This document shows, piece after piece, positions 1-9,806 of a stretch of DNA of 23,188 bases. Positions within the stretch are counted from its first letter, which is position 1; every line of letters begins with the position of its first letter. The notes below the pieces were generated by a model, which was not told where the DNA came from, did no database searches, and saw only the letters and a list, made by a program, of their open reading frames with translations. This stretch comes from Cudoniella acicularis. Lineage: Eukaryota > Ascomycota > Leotiomycetes > Helotiales > Helotiaceae. Location: the NCBI GenBank assembly GCA_013054445.1, contig JAAMPI010000912.1, positions 1 to 23,188 on the forward strand. Direction: 5' to 3'. The translations under genes and the position numbers were made by a program.

Positions 1-2800
1 AAGGTTGCCCAATCACGCCAAGGACATGCAAAAACGCTATATAGCACAGCAATTATTCCCTTGCTGTTTTCCCCAAACATTTCATTTCCCGGTTCAGCTG
101 GTTAGACTTTGCCATGGGCGAACCACCGCCATATGCGCCTCACGCCTTAAGTGGTTGGTTGGCTTCGGAAAAGCGTGTCTGTTCCCTGGGAATTCGAGTT
201 GAAAGAGTAGAAGAATCGATCAGGGACTAGCACTACTCCGTTTTTGCTGTTGAATGTCGTTCTGCTTTCATATATTGTGCCGTTGTCGTTTATACCAACT
301 GGGGTTCAAATTTCCAAGGGTTTCTGTCTTAAATTTTTTGAGACAATCTGTGAAGCAGTTCTACACGCTCTGCGCCAAGAAAATGGTTAGGAAATCCAAG
401 TTTATACGTCCTAAACTACGGCGCAGACTTGTCCTTGAGATCTTCACTTGAACATGCTCACGATCGTGTCGACAAATCGAATTATCGTATCCGTAGTCGG
501 ACCTTTAATCGGGTCGATGCTGCGTGGAGTTAGTTGTAGGAGCTTCGTCCAGATCTCCAGGAAAAGTGCAAAATCCCAAGATGTCGAAAGTTCTCTGACT
601 CTTGGAAATGTACTACTTACACGACTTTGCTGATATCTGCGTAGCTTGCTATGCGATTTAGCTAGAGAGAACGGGCATAGACTAAACTACGAGCCCCACG
701 AGTACTTGTAAGAATTCTGAGGCGCTTCTTTGAAGATTTGCGGTCGTCGAGTCGAGACTCATATTACTCCTAAAATCCGGAAATATCTTTCTCTCTCTTT
801 ACATGAGCAAATCGAATGTTTACACATAGAAAAATCTTCAAGGGGTTTCTCAGAAGACAAAACGGACTCGGGTGGGTAAACTTACCAAGAAACCAATTAC
901 CCGGATGCCCCATAATCTACAGTAGCCTAAGAAGCAATTATCTTATTTGATCAAGAGACAGGGTTTGGCAAAAAAAAAGCATGGACCACTCTTATATAAT
1001 ATAAAATGACAACTAGAAAGAAGAATATCACTTTCAAAGCGTCGTCCTGAAAAACTTAAGGAAGGATTTCATCGTTGTGGATCTCCACAGGGTGTGTCTA
1101 CGTCGCAACACTTCAGAGAAGTCATCGGCCTAGATTCCGCGGAGCCCCATGTAGAGTATGATGTCCTCAGCAGTTGAAGAGGCAGAACTCTCATTTCATA
1201 GTGGAGCTTTTTTCTGTTGTCGTTTTTTGTATTACTGCCATGTTTTGTTTTACTGTCATTCCTTTACTATTACCTTCGACTCAAAACTTGGCGGATCTCT
1301 CTCCCAGAGAGTAGTAAGCTCGTCTCTATCTAATGAAACCTTAAGTCTAGTCCAGTGCTTCAGAAGGAAATAGAATAGAATAGACAGGCGTTGTAATTAC
1401 TGAGGTTTGATGACGCGTGATATGTTTCGAGGTTTCGGAGAGGTTCATACAGTTCTTGATACGAGAGAGAAACGAGAGGAATGAATGAGACGTGACGGTT
1501 GTAAAGGGGTGTTATATAGATGATGCGATATCACGGGGAAGGAAGGAACCTGAGCCATTACCTTAAAGGTGAAGTGAAAGTGAAATGACATGACTACTCG
1601 CTGGATCTGAAGGGGAAAAAAAACTTCCGCCTGTGTTTTTATGAGAGAAAGTAAAGAATAGGAAAAAATCTCTGGCTGCTTTCTATCTAAGCTAGAAGGA
1701 CAGAGGCAAAGTGGTGAGTATGGGAAGGTAAAGCAGCACTCAATATTAAGTTGCGAGGTGCAACAAAAAGTTTCCCTGGCCGACAGTGGATGGGGGGATT
1801 CACTACCTACTACCTGTAGTCTATTGCTAGGGAGTATTTGGAGAGGTACAAATTAACGACACACCTGGGAAACATGGAATTCCACATTATTCATACATTG
1901 TGTTTGTATAAATTACTCGCTGAGACTGTCCTCTCGTTTCTCTTTATGCAAAGGAAATCAACCGAACACAAGAAAACCAGCACTTCGACAGACTTGGGCT
2001 GAATAGAACTTCCGCTTTTGCTTTTAAAGAATGTATATACCAGATCTCCGATGAAAAGGAAATAGCGTCAAGAGCTCAGGAGCTCTTTTTCTAGAAAAAA
2101 GCTCTTCTCTCAACAACTTTGTTATCAACACTCTCTCTGCTGTCAAACTAAACTCCGCTGCCAACCGTGGCTTACCGACAAAAACAATCAAACCCAACCC
2201 TGGTATCAAAGGAGACTCTGCCATTGAGCCTAGTTCATCTATCAAAAATTCAACTTAAGATTGGTATCAAACCCAGCTCCAGCCTGCAAGTCTTGCAACT
2301 ATTTTCTTCCGTACGGAGTGAGTTATGAGCTCTACCTGCAACTTCAGGCTTGCTGGCTTTGCTCTGGACGGAAGCGGATCGACTGATGAGTTTTCCTTTC
2401 TTGCTTGGCACCACTTTTAAGAATGAAAGAGATCTACAGAAAGGCTGGAATAAGATTTTACAAGCTTAGAAGGGAGAGATATTAGCAAGGAGGAAACAAG
2501 AGAATGCAAAGGAAGAGGAAGTAAGTATGAAATGAAGTGTTACCCGCGAGTTTGAGCACTTGCTTTGGTCCCCAAAACCCCCCTTTCCCTCCCCTTTTAT
2601 TTCTGAATGGCTCTCTAAAAGAGAGAACTGATACACTGGACTGTTTCCCTTATGATGGCAACACAAATTCAGTAAACTCTTAAACTCTTGAATTTTATTT
2701 TCAGATGGCAAGGAGCAGTTGATGCGCCGCCAAGGAGTATCTATCTCAATAAGCAACTTTTATTCCAGACTCCCGTCTATCATCAAATCATAACCGCATC
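1..2800. other. gene-free stretch left of MTAP
   Basis: No reading frame here is long or protein-like: the longest are under 100 codons, of odd composition, and cannot be joined by convincing splice sites. The DNA has purine-rich and pyrimidine-rich patches, short A runs and small microsatellites such as the GAATA units near 1366-1383. Two compact palindromes stand out: an 8-bp-arm hairpin at 2070-2087 followed by a 14-nt palindrome at 2086-2099, and a 10-nt palindrome at 2308-2317. The MTAP 3' untranslated region should occupy the right end. The rest could be a long upstream region for a gene beyond the left edge, a non-coding transcript, or old decayed sequence; nothing visible decides between these. 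Confidence 0.6.
2070..2106. repeat. compound palindrome
   Basis: AAGAGCTC (2070-2077) and GAGCTCTT (2080-2087) form a perfect 8-bp stem with a 2-nt loop. It overlaps the perfect 14-nt palindrome TTTTTCTAGAAAAA (2086-2099). The stem sequence recurs as AAGCTCTT at 2099-2106, which allows an alternative, larger fold with the first arm. It lies in gene-free DNA and its function is unknown. Confidence 0.6.
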
Positions 2801-3952
2801 CTAATCCCACACACCAGGATACAAGAACTCAATATTCCGCACCCCTTCCTCTCCCCTACCTTCCTTCTTCGTCATGAACTTCAACATTCCACTGACTGTC
2901 CCTTCCCAGTGTTTCCCCCTAACCATATCATTATGCTCATCTTTGCTTAGCTGATCCAGAACCGCTCCAACCAACCGCTTTGCATTACCGCTATTAGCAT
3001 CCATATGCCCCATCACCATCTCCACATCAACGTCTGCGGTGGAGTGCCAGCAGTCGTAATCAGTGGCCATGCATATCATTTGGTAGACGATTTCTGCCTC
3101 GCGGGCGAGCTTGGCCTCGGGAAGGGCGGACATGTTGATTACGGAGCCGCCCCAGGAACGGTAGAGATTGGATTCGGCACGGGTTGAGAATTGTGGCCCT
3201 TCTGTTTGGGGGAGAAGCCGTCAGCTTCTGCTAAAGTTAAGGAGGGTTTGAAGAAGATGGCTTACCCATGCAGACAATTGTTCCCTTATCGTGCATCACT
3301 ACGCCTTCTCCTGCTAGAGCATGGCCGCAATCGCTTACTACCTGTAAACATGGTCTTAGCATAATTTACAAATTGAAGCATGGGAAAAGAGAGAAATACT
3401 TTTGCGATCTTAGCATCAAACGGATCTGCAAAGCCGACATGCCCAACCACACCCTTCTCAAAGAACGTAAACGGCCTAACACCTATCCAAACTCCTTAGC
3501 ATCCAATGCCTTGACGCCATTGTCCAATATAACACTCACCCTTTGTCCTATCGATAATCTGATCCGGTACAACAAAATCCCTCGGCTTAATCTCCTCCTG
3601 CAGACTCCCCACCGCACTGAACGCAATGATAGTCCGCACACCCAAGCTCCTCAGGGCTGCAATATTCGCTCGGCTGGGTACCTCGTGGGGAGCAAGCTGA
3701 TGGTATAGGCCATGGCGGGAGAGGAATGCGATCGGAACGTTGTTGTGTTGGAGGACGGTGATAGGGGAAGAGGGAGCCCCCCATGGGGTTGTGGGGGAAA
3801 GGACTGCGATGGGCGTGAAGCCTTCGAGCTTTTGGAGACCTGTTCCGCCGATGACGGCGATGTGAATCGGGCCTGTTGGTTGAGGGTTAGATGAGATCTG
3901 AAGGGTAGAAGAGGGGACGCGTACCTGCGTAAGTTGTTGGGAGAGAAGCCAT
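2801..3952 (-). CDS. MEU1: S-methyl-5'-thioadenosine phosphorylase (MTAP)
   Basis: This enzyme cleaves 5'-methylthioadenosine with phosphate to adenine and 5-methylthioribose-1-phosphate, the first step of methionine salvage. The exons on the minus strand are 3952-3925, 3872-3540, 3482-3400, 3341-3266 and 3201-2801. The introns are 52, 57, 58 and 64 nt, and the frame stays open to TAG, giving 306 residues, the usual size. Family landmarks are the glycine loop GGTGL (residues 18-22), SRHG (61-64), the substrate-loop QFSTRAES (177-184), [15 protein letters not shown] (196-210) and ATDYDCWH (219-226), which carries the two conserved aspartates of the nucleoside site. The first exon is only 28 nt; its start fits the short N-terminus common in fungal MTAPs. 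MED13 lies upstream on the same strand. Related purine nucleoside phosphorylases share the fold, but the DYDCW motif favours MTAP. Function is known from the family; the splicing is my reading. Confidence 0.95.
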
Positions 3953-4037
3953 AGCGAACGATTGCGAGGTGGATAGGAAAAGTAAAGAGGATGAGATGAG
4001 GAGAGAGAGGAGACTGTGAGGAGAGGAGGAGCTTACC

Positions 4038-4043
4038 CACGTG
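4038..4043. promoter_or_regulatory. CACGTG E-box upstream of MTAP
   Basis: A perfect CACGTG palindrome lies 86 bp upstream of the MTAP start codon, in its promoter or 5' leader. In budding yeast this hexamer is the core of Cbf1 sites at methionine and sulphur genes, so it fits a methionine-salvage gene. A hexamer this short also occurs by chance, so the role is an inference. Confidence 0.35.
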
Positions 4044-4330
4044 CTGAAGCTTTTCGCGCTGCCTGTAATATAAACTCGCTCTGAGCGGCCAATGGTTCAC
4101 CTTGCCAAATCGCCCCACCACGCCTGAAAAATGGGTGAGTGAATTCAATAATGTGCTCATATTACTTATTATCTATATAAACTTTTACTTTTAAGGCTTG
4201 CTTTAATTAAGCATCTTATCTCTTATATTTTAAGACTGAAACTATCCAATTATGTTTCTTAGCTATTTTAAAATAAATAAAAGTATTTATGCATTTTGGT
4301 AGAGCTACCCCTCCAAAGACCCCGCGATTT

Positions 4331-4352
4331 GTAAGCGAGGTTTCACGCTTAC
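4331..4352. repeat. 7-bp stem hairpin
   Basis: GTAAGCG (4331-4337) and CGCTTAC (4346-4352) are perfect inverted copies separated by 8 nt. A weaker outer pair, CCTCCAA at 4310-4316 and TTGGAGAGG at 4376-4384, brackets it, so the block could fold as a nested structure. It lies beside AT-rich spacer sequence and resembles the core of a small non-autonomous element or a structured RNA. No identity can be assigned. Confidence 0.5.
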
Positions 4353-4486
4353 TGTATCACTAACCCCTGAACCAGTTGGAGAGGCAATATTACCAACGTT
4401 TTCAATCTAGATGGTTAGGAGAGCAAACACTTCTAGAAACATTTTCAGCTGAATGAAGGAAATGAATTCCTCTTGAATTATTTTCG

Positions 4487-4542
4487 ACTCCGTACATGGA
4501 TATAAAATAAAATAAAATATAAGAGTATTTAGTTCACGGAGT
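4487..4542. repeat. short inverted repeat ACTCCGT...ACGGAGT
   Basis: Perfect 7-bp inverted arms flank a 42-nt AT-rich spacer containing repeated TAAAA units. The right arm runs directly into GTAGAGCTAC, which also occurs at 4299-4308. The related palindrome TCCGTACGGA is at 2308-2317. No target-site duplication is obvious, so calling it a miniature transposon remnant is speculative. Confidence 0.4.
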
Positions 4543-4626
4543 AGAGCTACCGAGTTGTTACTCATCCGTCCTCTTTTCCACTCCGTTCCCAGATCATAAA
4601 TTTCCAATCGTTCACACCTCCTTCAC

Positions 4627-7600
4627 TCACATCAATAAGTACAGCGCCTTGACTGCCTTCTCTGCCGCAGCAATATGCCACGGCCTCCCATCTCCAGCTC
4701 CCTCTCCATTTCCACAAGTGACACCCCTTACTTTAGCGAGGGTAGCCAAGCCTCTATATATCCCTAGCACCTCCCTGAGTAACCCCTCATGAAAAGTCCT
4801 CGGATTTCCTGCCACTTCACAATGTACAATATTGACCTCAATCACACTTGGTGGGTTAGAAATATGTGAGCCTGTTCTTTTCAACAAATAGCCGGATATA
4901 AGGGCTGGGTTAACTTCGAGGAGAGAGTTGGAGTTGTTTAAGCGGTGAGCCAAAATACAACCCCATGATTGATCAGTTAAATCTAGCAGACGGGCATCCG
5001 AGTCGGGTTCAAGTGGAGCATCGGCGGCTGTAGGCGTTGCGGCATTGGTGTTATTCATCGGATTCGGCGTAGAGGTGTTGTTATCGGGGGAGACGATAGA
5101 ATTTGGTGCTTGAGGTGTTGAAACTGGTGTTACTGATTGCGCTTGGTTGCCGTTTGCTGTCAGGGTTATCGGTGGGGGTAAGAGGCGGAGGGAGGGATCT
5201 GTTTGTACAGTGAGGAGTGTGAGATTGATCAAAGCATCCGATTCCGTGGATGCAAGACCAGTCCAGAAATCGATTTCGGAGGGATCCATAACTCCCACTC
5301 GAGCAATCATGATGCGCCAATGGATTTTCTTGGTCGAAATAAAATCAAGGGTCGTTTCCCAGATCTCGTTGGCAACTTCCGAAAAGTGCATAGAAATTGG
5401 TTCATTCTTTCGCCCTAGACAATAGGAGGCGGTCATCTGCTGGGTACCTCTGTTATCTGTCCACACAGCTGTGATCCATCGATCATCAATACTTTGTGCG
5501 TATGCAATGTGTAAACAGGTATTTTCTTGGAGTAGAGATGCAGAAGGATTCGAATTCAGCTTGAAGTCAATACTTTTCGGTAGTGGTTGCTCCAACATGA
5601 CTGCCGGGCTCGACGATGATGAAGTAAAGTCAATGCATCTATCGTAAATCTCCATGGCCAGCCGTGCATATTCTGATGGCAATGGCACTGGTATAAACGT
5701 GAATGACGCGATAAAATCCATTGGAATTAGTTGTAGTACAAGCTCGTTTGATGTTTTCGTTTTTCTATCCATCAACGCTTTCCGGAACAGGTTGAATAGA
5801 TGTTGAAACGCCGAGCAAATGTGGACGAGCAGCGCGGCGTTGTCTACCGGATAGACAAAGTACACCACAAAGTTTTTCTCTTCGACTGTCAGAGATGAGA
5901 GTGTCCGGCTCAGGCGTGCTACAGTATCTTGAAGTGCTGTCATATGATGCAAGACATTCAGCCGATCCGAATCGTAGGGAAAAGATAGCAAACCCTCCAC
6001 AATATCATTAGATACCGCTCTTTCATGGCTGCCGAATTTGTAGGACTCGTATGTACTTTTTATCTGTTCCAGGAAAGTATTCGCACTTGTGGATAGGCCA
6101 TCAATATTAGGATAGACACATACTGAAAGAACATCCTTTCCACCCTTAGCTGGACTCAGACCAAGATTCTCCCAGAACTTGACGGCAGGAGGAAGGATCG
6201 AAAGCTTCGAATCCGACCTTCGCACTTCCAACTGGGGTGGAGGTATCGAGAACGGATTGTTAGGTCTTCCTGGATCTAGGGAGTTTGCCGTTCGTGGATT
6301 CATGGGCCTAGGCGGGAGACGTAGCCCTTGATTGAGCACTGGTATGCCTGGTATCTCCAAGAATGACCGCATGGTGCATGCAGAAATATCTGCAAAGTAA
6401 GACTTTGCTGCCTTTGTAAGACTTCGAATCAATCCTCTGGTAGCTGTAGTCTTATTTTTACATGACGGTGTTTCATTGTCAGATATCCGGGGCAATTGAA
6501 GTGTACCGGAGATCGCCTGGTCAGCTAAGATTTGGGCAGTAGCAATGCGTTCAAGGTCTGAAAGAATACTCGACTGTGTCTCGGGTTCCGGAGAAGTGAA
6601 ATATGTTGTCAAGGACCATACCGCGGGATCTGCATCAAGGAGAGGCATTTGCGAAGTGGTTGCGGATTGAGGTGTACTTGTTGAGGGTTCGTAGTCTATA
6701 GCCATAGGATCAAAGGATGTAGTAATGATATCTCCTTGTTCAATATCGCCTCGCCAGTCTCGGTCAAGTGTCATTTTGGGCATCGAAGAGGCATCATCAG
6801 TAGTATGGCTTGTGTCGTCCTGTTCAGATACTTGACTCACAGAATCGGAATCTATGAAGAAATTCATTGGCTCAGTTGACTGAGGTTTCTCGACAATTTT
6901 TTCCTGCACGAGTATGCGGGCAATGATACTCGCATCGTGTTCATTGGTTTGGGCTTTCTTTCGAGCGGCTAAATACTCTGTCTGGGGAAGTTCGGAGGCT
7001 TCAATGCGTTTTGTGCTGTGCTTATTCGCTGAAAATTTGTATTGACCATGAGCTCCATATTTCTGGTCGACTAAGGATAACGACTTTTCAAAGTCCACTT
7101 TATCGAAAAGACTGGCTCGGCGAGGTTGACTCCTCGATTTATCTACCCTTGAATCTCCAATCAATCGCTCAAATATAGCTCTTTGATCAAATGGTGGATT
7201 CGACTTGACACCCGAAGACTTTGTTGGTGGCGAAGCTTCCTGTTTTTCTACCCTTTTCGATGGCACGCTACTTCTCTCAATTTGATCGACATCCATTCGA
7301 GATGACTGAAGGGCCTTCTCCACAGGGCTTTCCGCTCTTTGATTGTCGTTTTGCATAACAGTATCGACATCGCTTGATAAAATGGTTACTTTTCCATTGA
7401 TCCCAGGTGCCGTCGGAACGGAGACGCTTTCGTGAATCGGATTGCAGTTGGGAGGTTCCTGAAAATCCAGTTTTGGCTCGGGTTGAACATTATCGGGTTC
7501 ATCGAAGAAGTTAAAATCCGCATCTGTGATGTCAGTGCCAAATATATCTCCCCCAATATCAACAAAAATGTTTTCAGCATCGTTATCGTTTTCCGCAAAA

Positions 7601-9295
7601 TTTGCGTTTGAAGGAATTCGTTCCTTTTTGCCAGCAGATCCCCACAGATCCATATCTGTCTCAGCCACGCCCGATGTCACTGGCGCCGCAACTCCGGTAT
7701 CCTGCGAGATAAACATGGTTGGCAATCCTGGTGTTGACGCTGCACCGTCGAAAGATGGAGTCGCGCCAATTGGGTGATGAATTGCATCTGGAGGTGTAGG
7801 ATACATAGCACCAGCATTACTTCCCCGGCGTAACACAGCCGATGAATATATGTTTGATTGCAAAGCGCGAGCCTCCACATCAGCTTGCTGTCTTGACAAA
7901 GCCTCAGCCTTTTGCCTTTCCTTTTGGCGCTTCAACAACAGACTTGCTCTTTCGTCTTTGCCAGTAAACCAACCCTCTGCAAACGCGAGAGGATCACGAG
8001 TACCGGATGAAGGCTGATCCCACGCACTTGTGCCATGAGATCTGGAAGTGGAATTCTGAAAACACAAAATGATTGGCCAAGGAACGATGCTCAGACCATC
8101 AAGAATTGGAATTCCTTGATATTCAGTATTCAAGTATGGTGAGTGATTACCAACTTGTACAAAAAGCCAGCCGCCGCTTTCAACTGCAGCTGTGTTTATC
8201 CCCTTTGATGATAACCACTCAAGGCACTTGGATTGCCAGGCTTTGATTGTAGCACTGTTTAGATTACCAAGCCTGGGGTCCGAAGCACTTGCCTGAACTT
8301 GCGTTGTGGACGGCCCTTCGGGCAAGCTTCTGTCACCCTGTGCACAATAGAACTTTGCAGTGTTTCCACCAGGTGCCAACCACAAGGTTGTCCCAGGAGT
8401 TAATTTAGTGGTCAGATCTACTGACCCTGAAGGACTAACAAGACTCTGTAAACTGGTCGCAACATCAGAATGAGCTTTGATGACAAGAGTACCCAGAGAA
8501 GTCAGACTGATGTCTAGGGTTGCCAGAGTGATGGAGTTTGCAGCTTGCAAGGAATTGCCCGCAAGCCCAACAGGACTCGAGGGTTTGGAACAGTTCATGA
8601 TCAACGTCCGCGGATTCAGCGGCACGAAGCCTTCATCGCGACAAAGAAGATAGACGATAGATCCTAGGACTGCGGATATGAAACTCTCATGCACGTCTTT
8701 CATCGAAGGCCATACTTCATCCAACCTGGCTGGCCCCTTGAGCCCTGGAGATAATGTTGGAGGATCCTGCAATGAACTTTGCGATGTATTGGCCTGTACA
8801 GTCCGAGTGTTGAAGGATTGTGCATTTCGAAATGTATTTTCGAGGGATGAAGAAGGTGATGAGTTATTGCTTGGAGCATTTATAGCATTGAGAGTCGCTT
8901 GCCTGTTTCTTACAAGGCTGGCAGGTTCAAAAATGCCCTTCTCCTTAGCAACAAGTCGCATGCCTTGAGTCTCAACGACGCTTGTATCCATCGTATATCC
9001 ATAGTCGTCTTTTGGAGAGGCCGTAGAGGCATTGGGGACTCCGTTGTTTCGGAACAACCACAAGCCATCTCGAATAGCATCACACTGGACAAGTTTTCCC
9101 TCCTGTCTCCATGCGGCCTCGACCTTCTGTAGATGTTTCCTCGCAATGTTTGGAGAAGCGCCCTGTAGCTCTAAATATTCGTAGTTTATTGAAGCAAAGT
9201 TATTCTGCCAAAACTCATCAGCGTCCGCAGTGGCACAAAATCAAGGAGCTACTCACAAATGATAATACATTCGTACGATATTCGCCAGGATCCAT
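4627..9295 (-). CDS. SSN2: Mediator subunit 13 (CDK8 kinase module)
   Basis: MED13 is the large scaffold subunit that tethers the Cdk8-cyclin C-Med12 kinase module to core Mediator in the nucleus. A 13-codon first exon (9295-9257, starting MDPGEYRTNV) is joined over a 52-nt intron (9256-9205, GTGAGT...CAG) to one long exon (9204-4627), giving 1,538 residues. The N-terminal domain shows NNFASINYEYLEL right after the junction and runs to the IILCFQNS region near residue 400. The middle (about 430-900) is low-complexity and Ser/Asp/Pro-rich. The MID/PIWI-like part begins around LSVCVYPNIDG (about residue 1036), and the C-terminal PIWI-like region includes CLHIAYAQSIDDRWITAVW (about 1242). Without the small exon the frame has no ATG near its 5' end. 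It is divergent from ENP2. Identity is firm; the first-exon boundary is inferred from splice signals and conserved N-terminal sequence. Confidence 0.95.
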
Positions 9296-9806
9296 GTCGA
9301 AGGAGGCCGTAAGTCATCAATGGATCATATAGACACCTCCGAAGGCGCCAGCTCCAGTGTCTATTGATTGAGCAGTTTGGCCAGAACGTATCATCGACAA
9401 GTGTTTAGTATGCCTCGGATTCACGAAGAGTTGACGCGAAACTGAAGATGGTCTTCACAGCGGCGTAGCGGGCGCGAAGTCCGCAACGCTCCATCTCAAC
9501 AAGGACTCGAGATATCAAATAACGCTCCGTTACGGGCCCGGCTTCATTGGGGTCAATGTTGCAGCAGCCGGCCAAACCTCGAGTTTGACGTCGTTGTTTC
9601 GTTCATCCGAAGATGCACCAACGCCTGCAGTGCCAGTATTGCATCGGACTGGGGCACACCAAATAGGCTGTTCCCGCACGCTAACGAGTAACACCTGCGC
9701 ATCCCTGTCCGCAAAAATAAATTTCGACCTCGCAAGTGAGGGTAAAAATCCGACGCAGATCAAGCATCGAGTCGACCAACTTCACCTGCCAGAGCAGCAG
9801 TCCACG
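9296..9806. promoter_or_regulatory. shared divergent promoter, MED13/ENP2
   Basis: The 511 nt between the two divergent start codons must hold both promoters. The DNA is GC-richer than the other spacers. A CRE-like TGACGTCG lies near 9586-9593. No clear TATA box or yeast-style RRPE/PAC ribosome-biogenesis element is seen. The ENP2 frame stays open upstream to about 9585, but that stretch looks like leader, not conserved protein. Confidence 0.6.

Larger units (their letters stand above)
3953..4626. other. MTAP promoter and AT-rich spacer to MED13
   Basis: This spacer lies between the 3' end of MED13 and the start of MTAP, both on the minus strand. The part next to MTAP (about 3953-4030) is a pyrimidine-rich leader when read on the MTAP strand. 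From about 4150 to 4295 the DNA is very AT-rich, with TTAATTAA and TAAAATAAATAAAA-like runs. It then passes into GC-richer sequence with hairpins (4331-4352, and 4310-4316 paired with 4376-4382), two copies of GTAGAGCTAC (4299-4308 and 4541-4550) and an ACTCCGT/ACGGAGT inverted repeat (4487-4493/4536-4542). The mixture suggests a degraded small repeat element, but no coding remnant is visible. Confidence 0.5.

Noticed and set aside
301..340. tRNA T-arm-like GGGTTCAAATTTCC
   Set aside because: No acceptor, D or anticodon stems can be formed around it; no tRNA found elsewhere on either strand by eye.
3268..4160. Frames of 146 codons (3268-3708 plus) and 169 codons (3651-4160 minus)
   Set aside because: They are shadow frames of the MTAP exons; the correct minus-strand frame with four short introns gives a complete MTAP.
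5147..9332. Many small frames on both strands inside and beside MED13
   Set aside because: The long MED13 exon explains them; none has independent support.
9585..9806. N-terminal extension of ENP2 by 74 codons
   Set aside because: The stretch is open but not ENP2-like, and the family N-terminus begins at MKLTNPNEVP, encoded from 9807.
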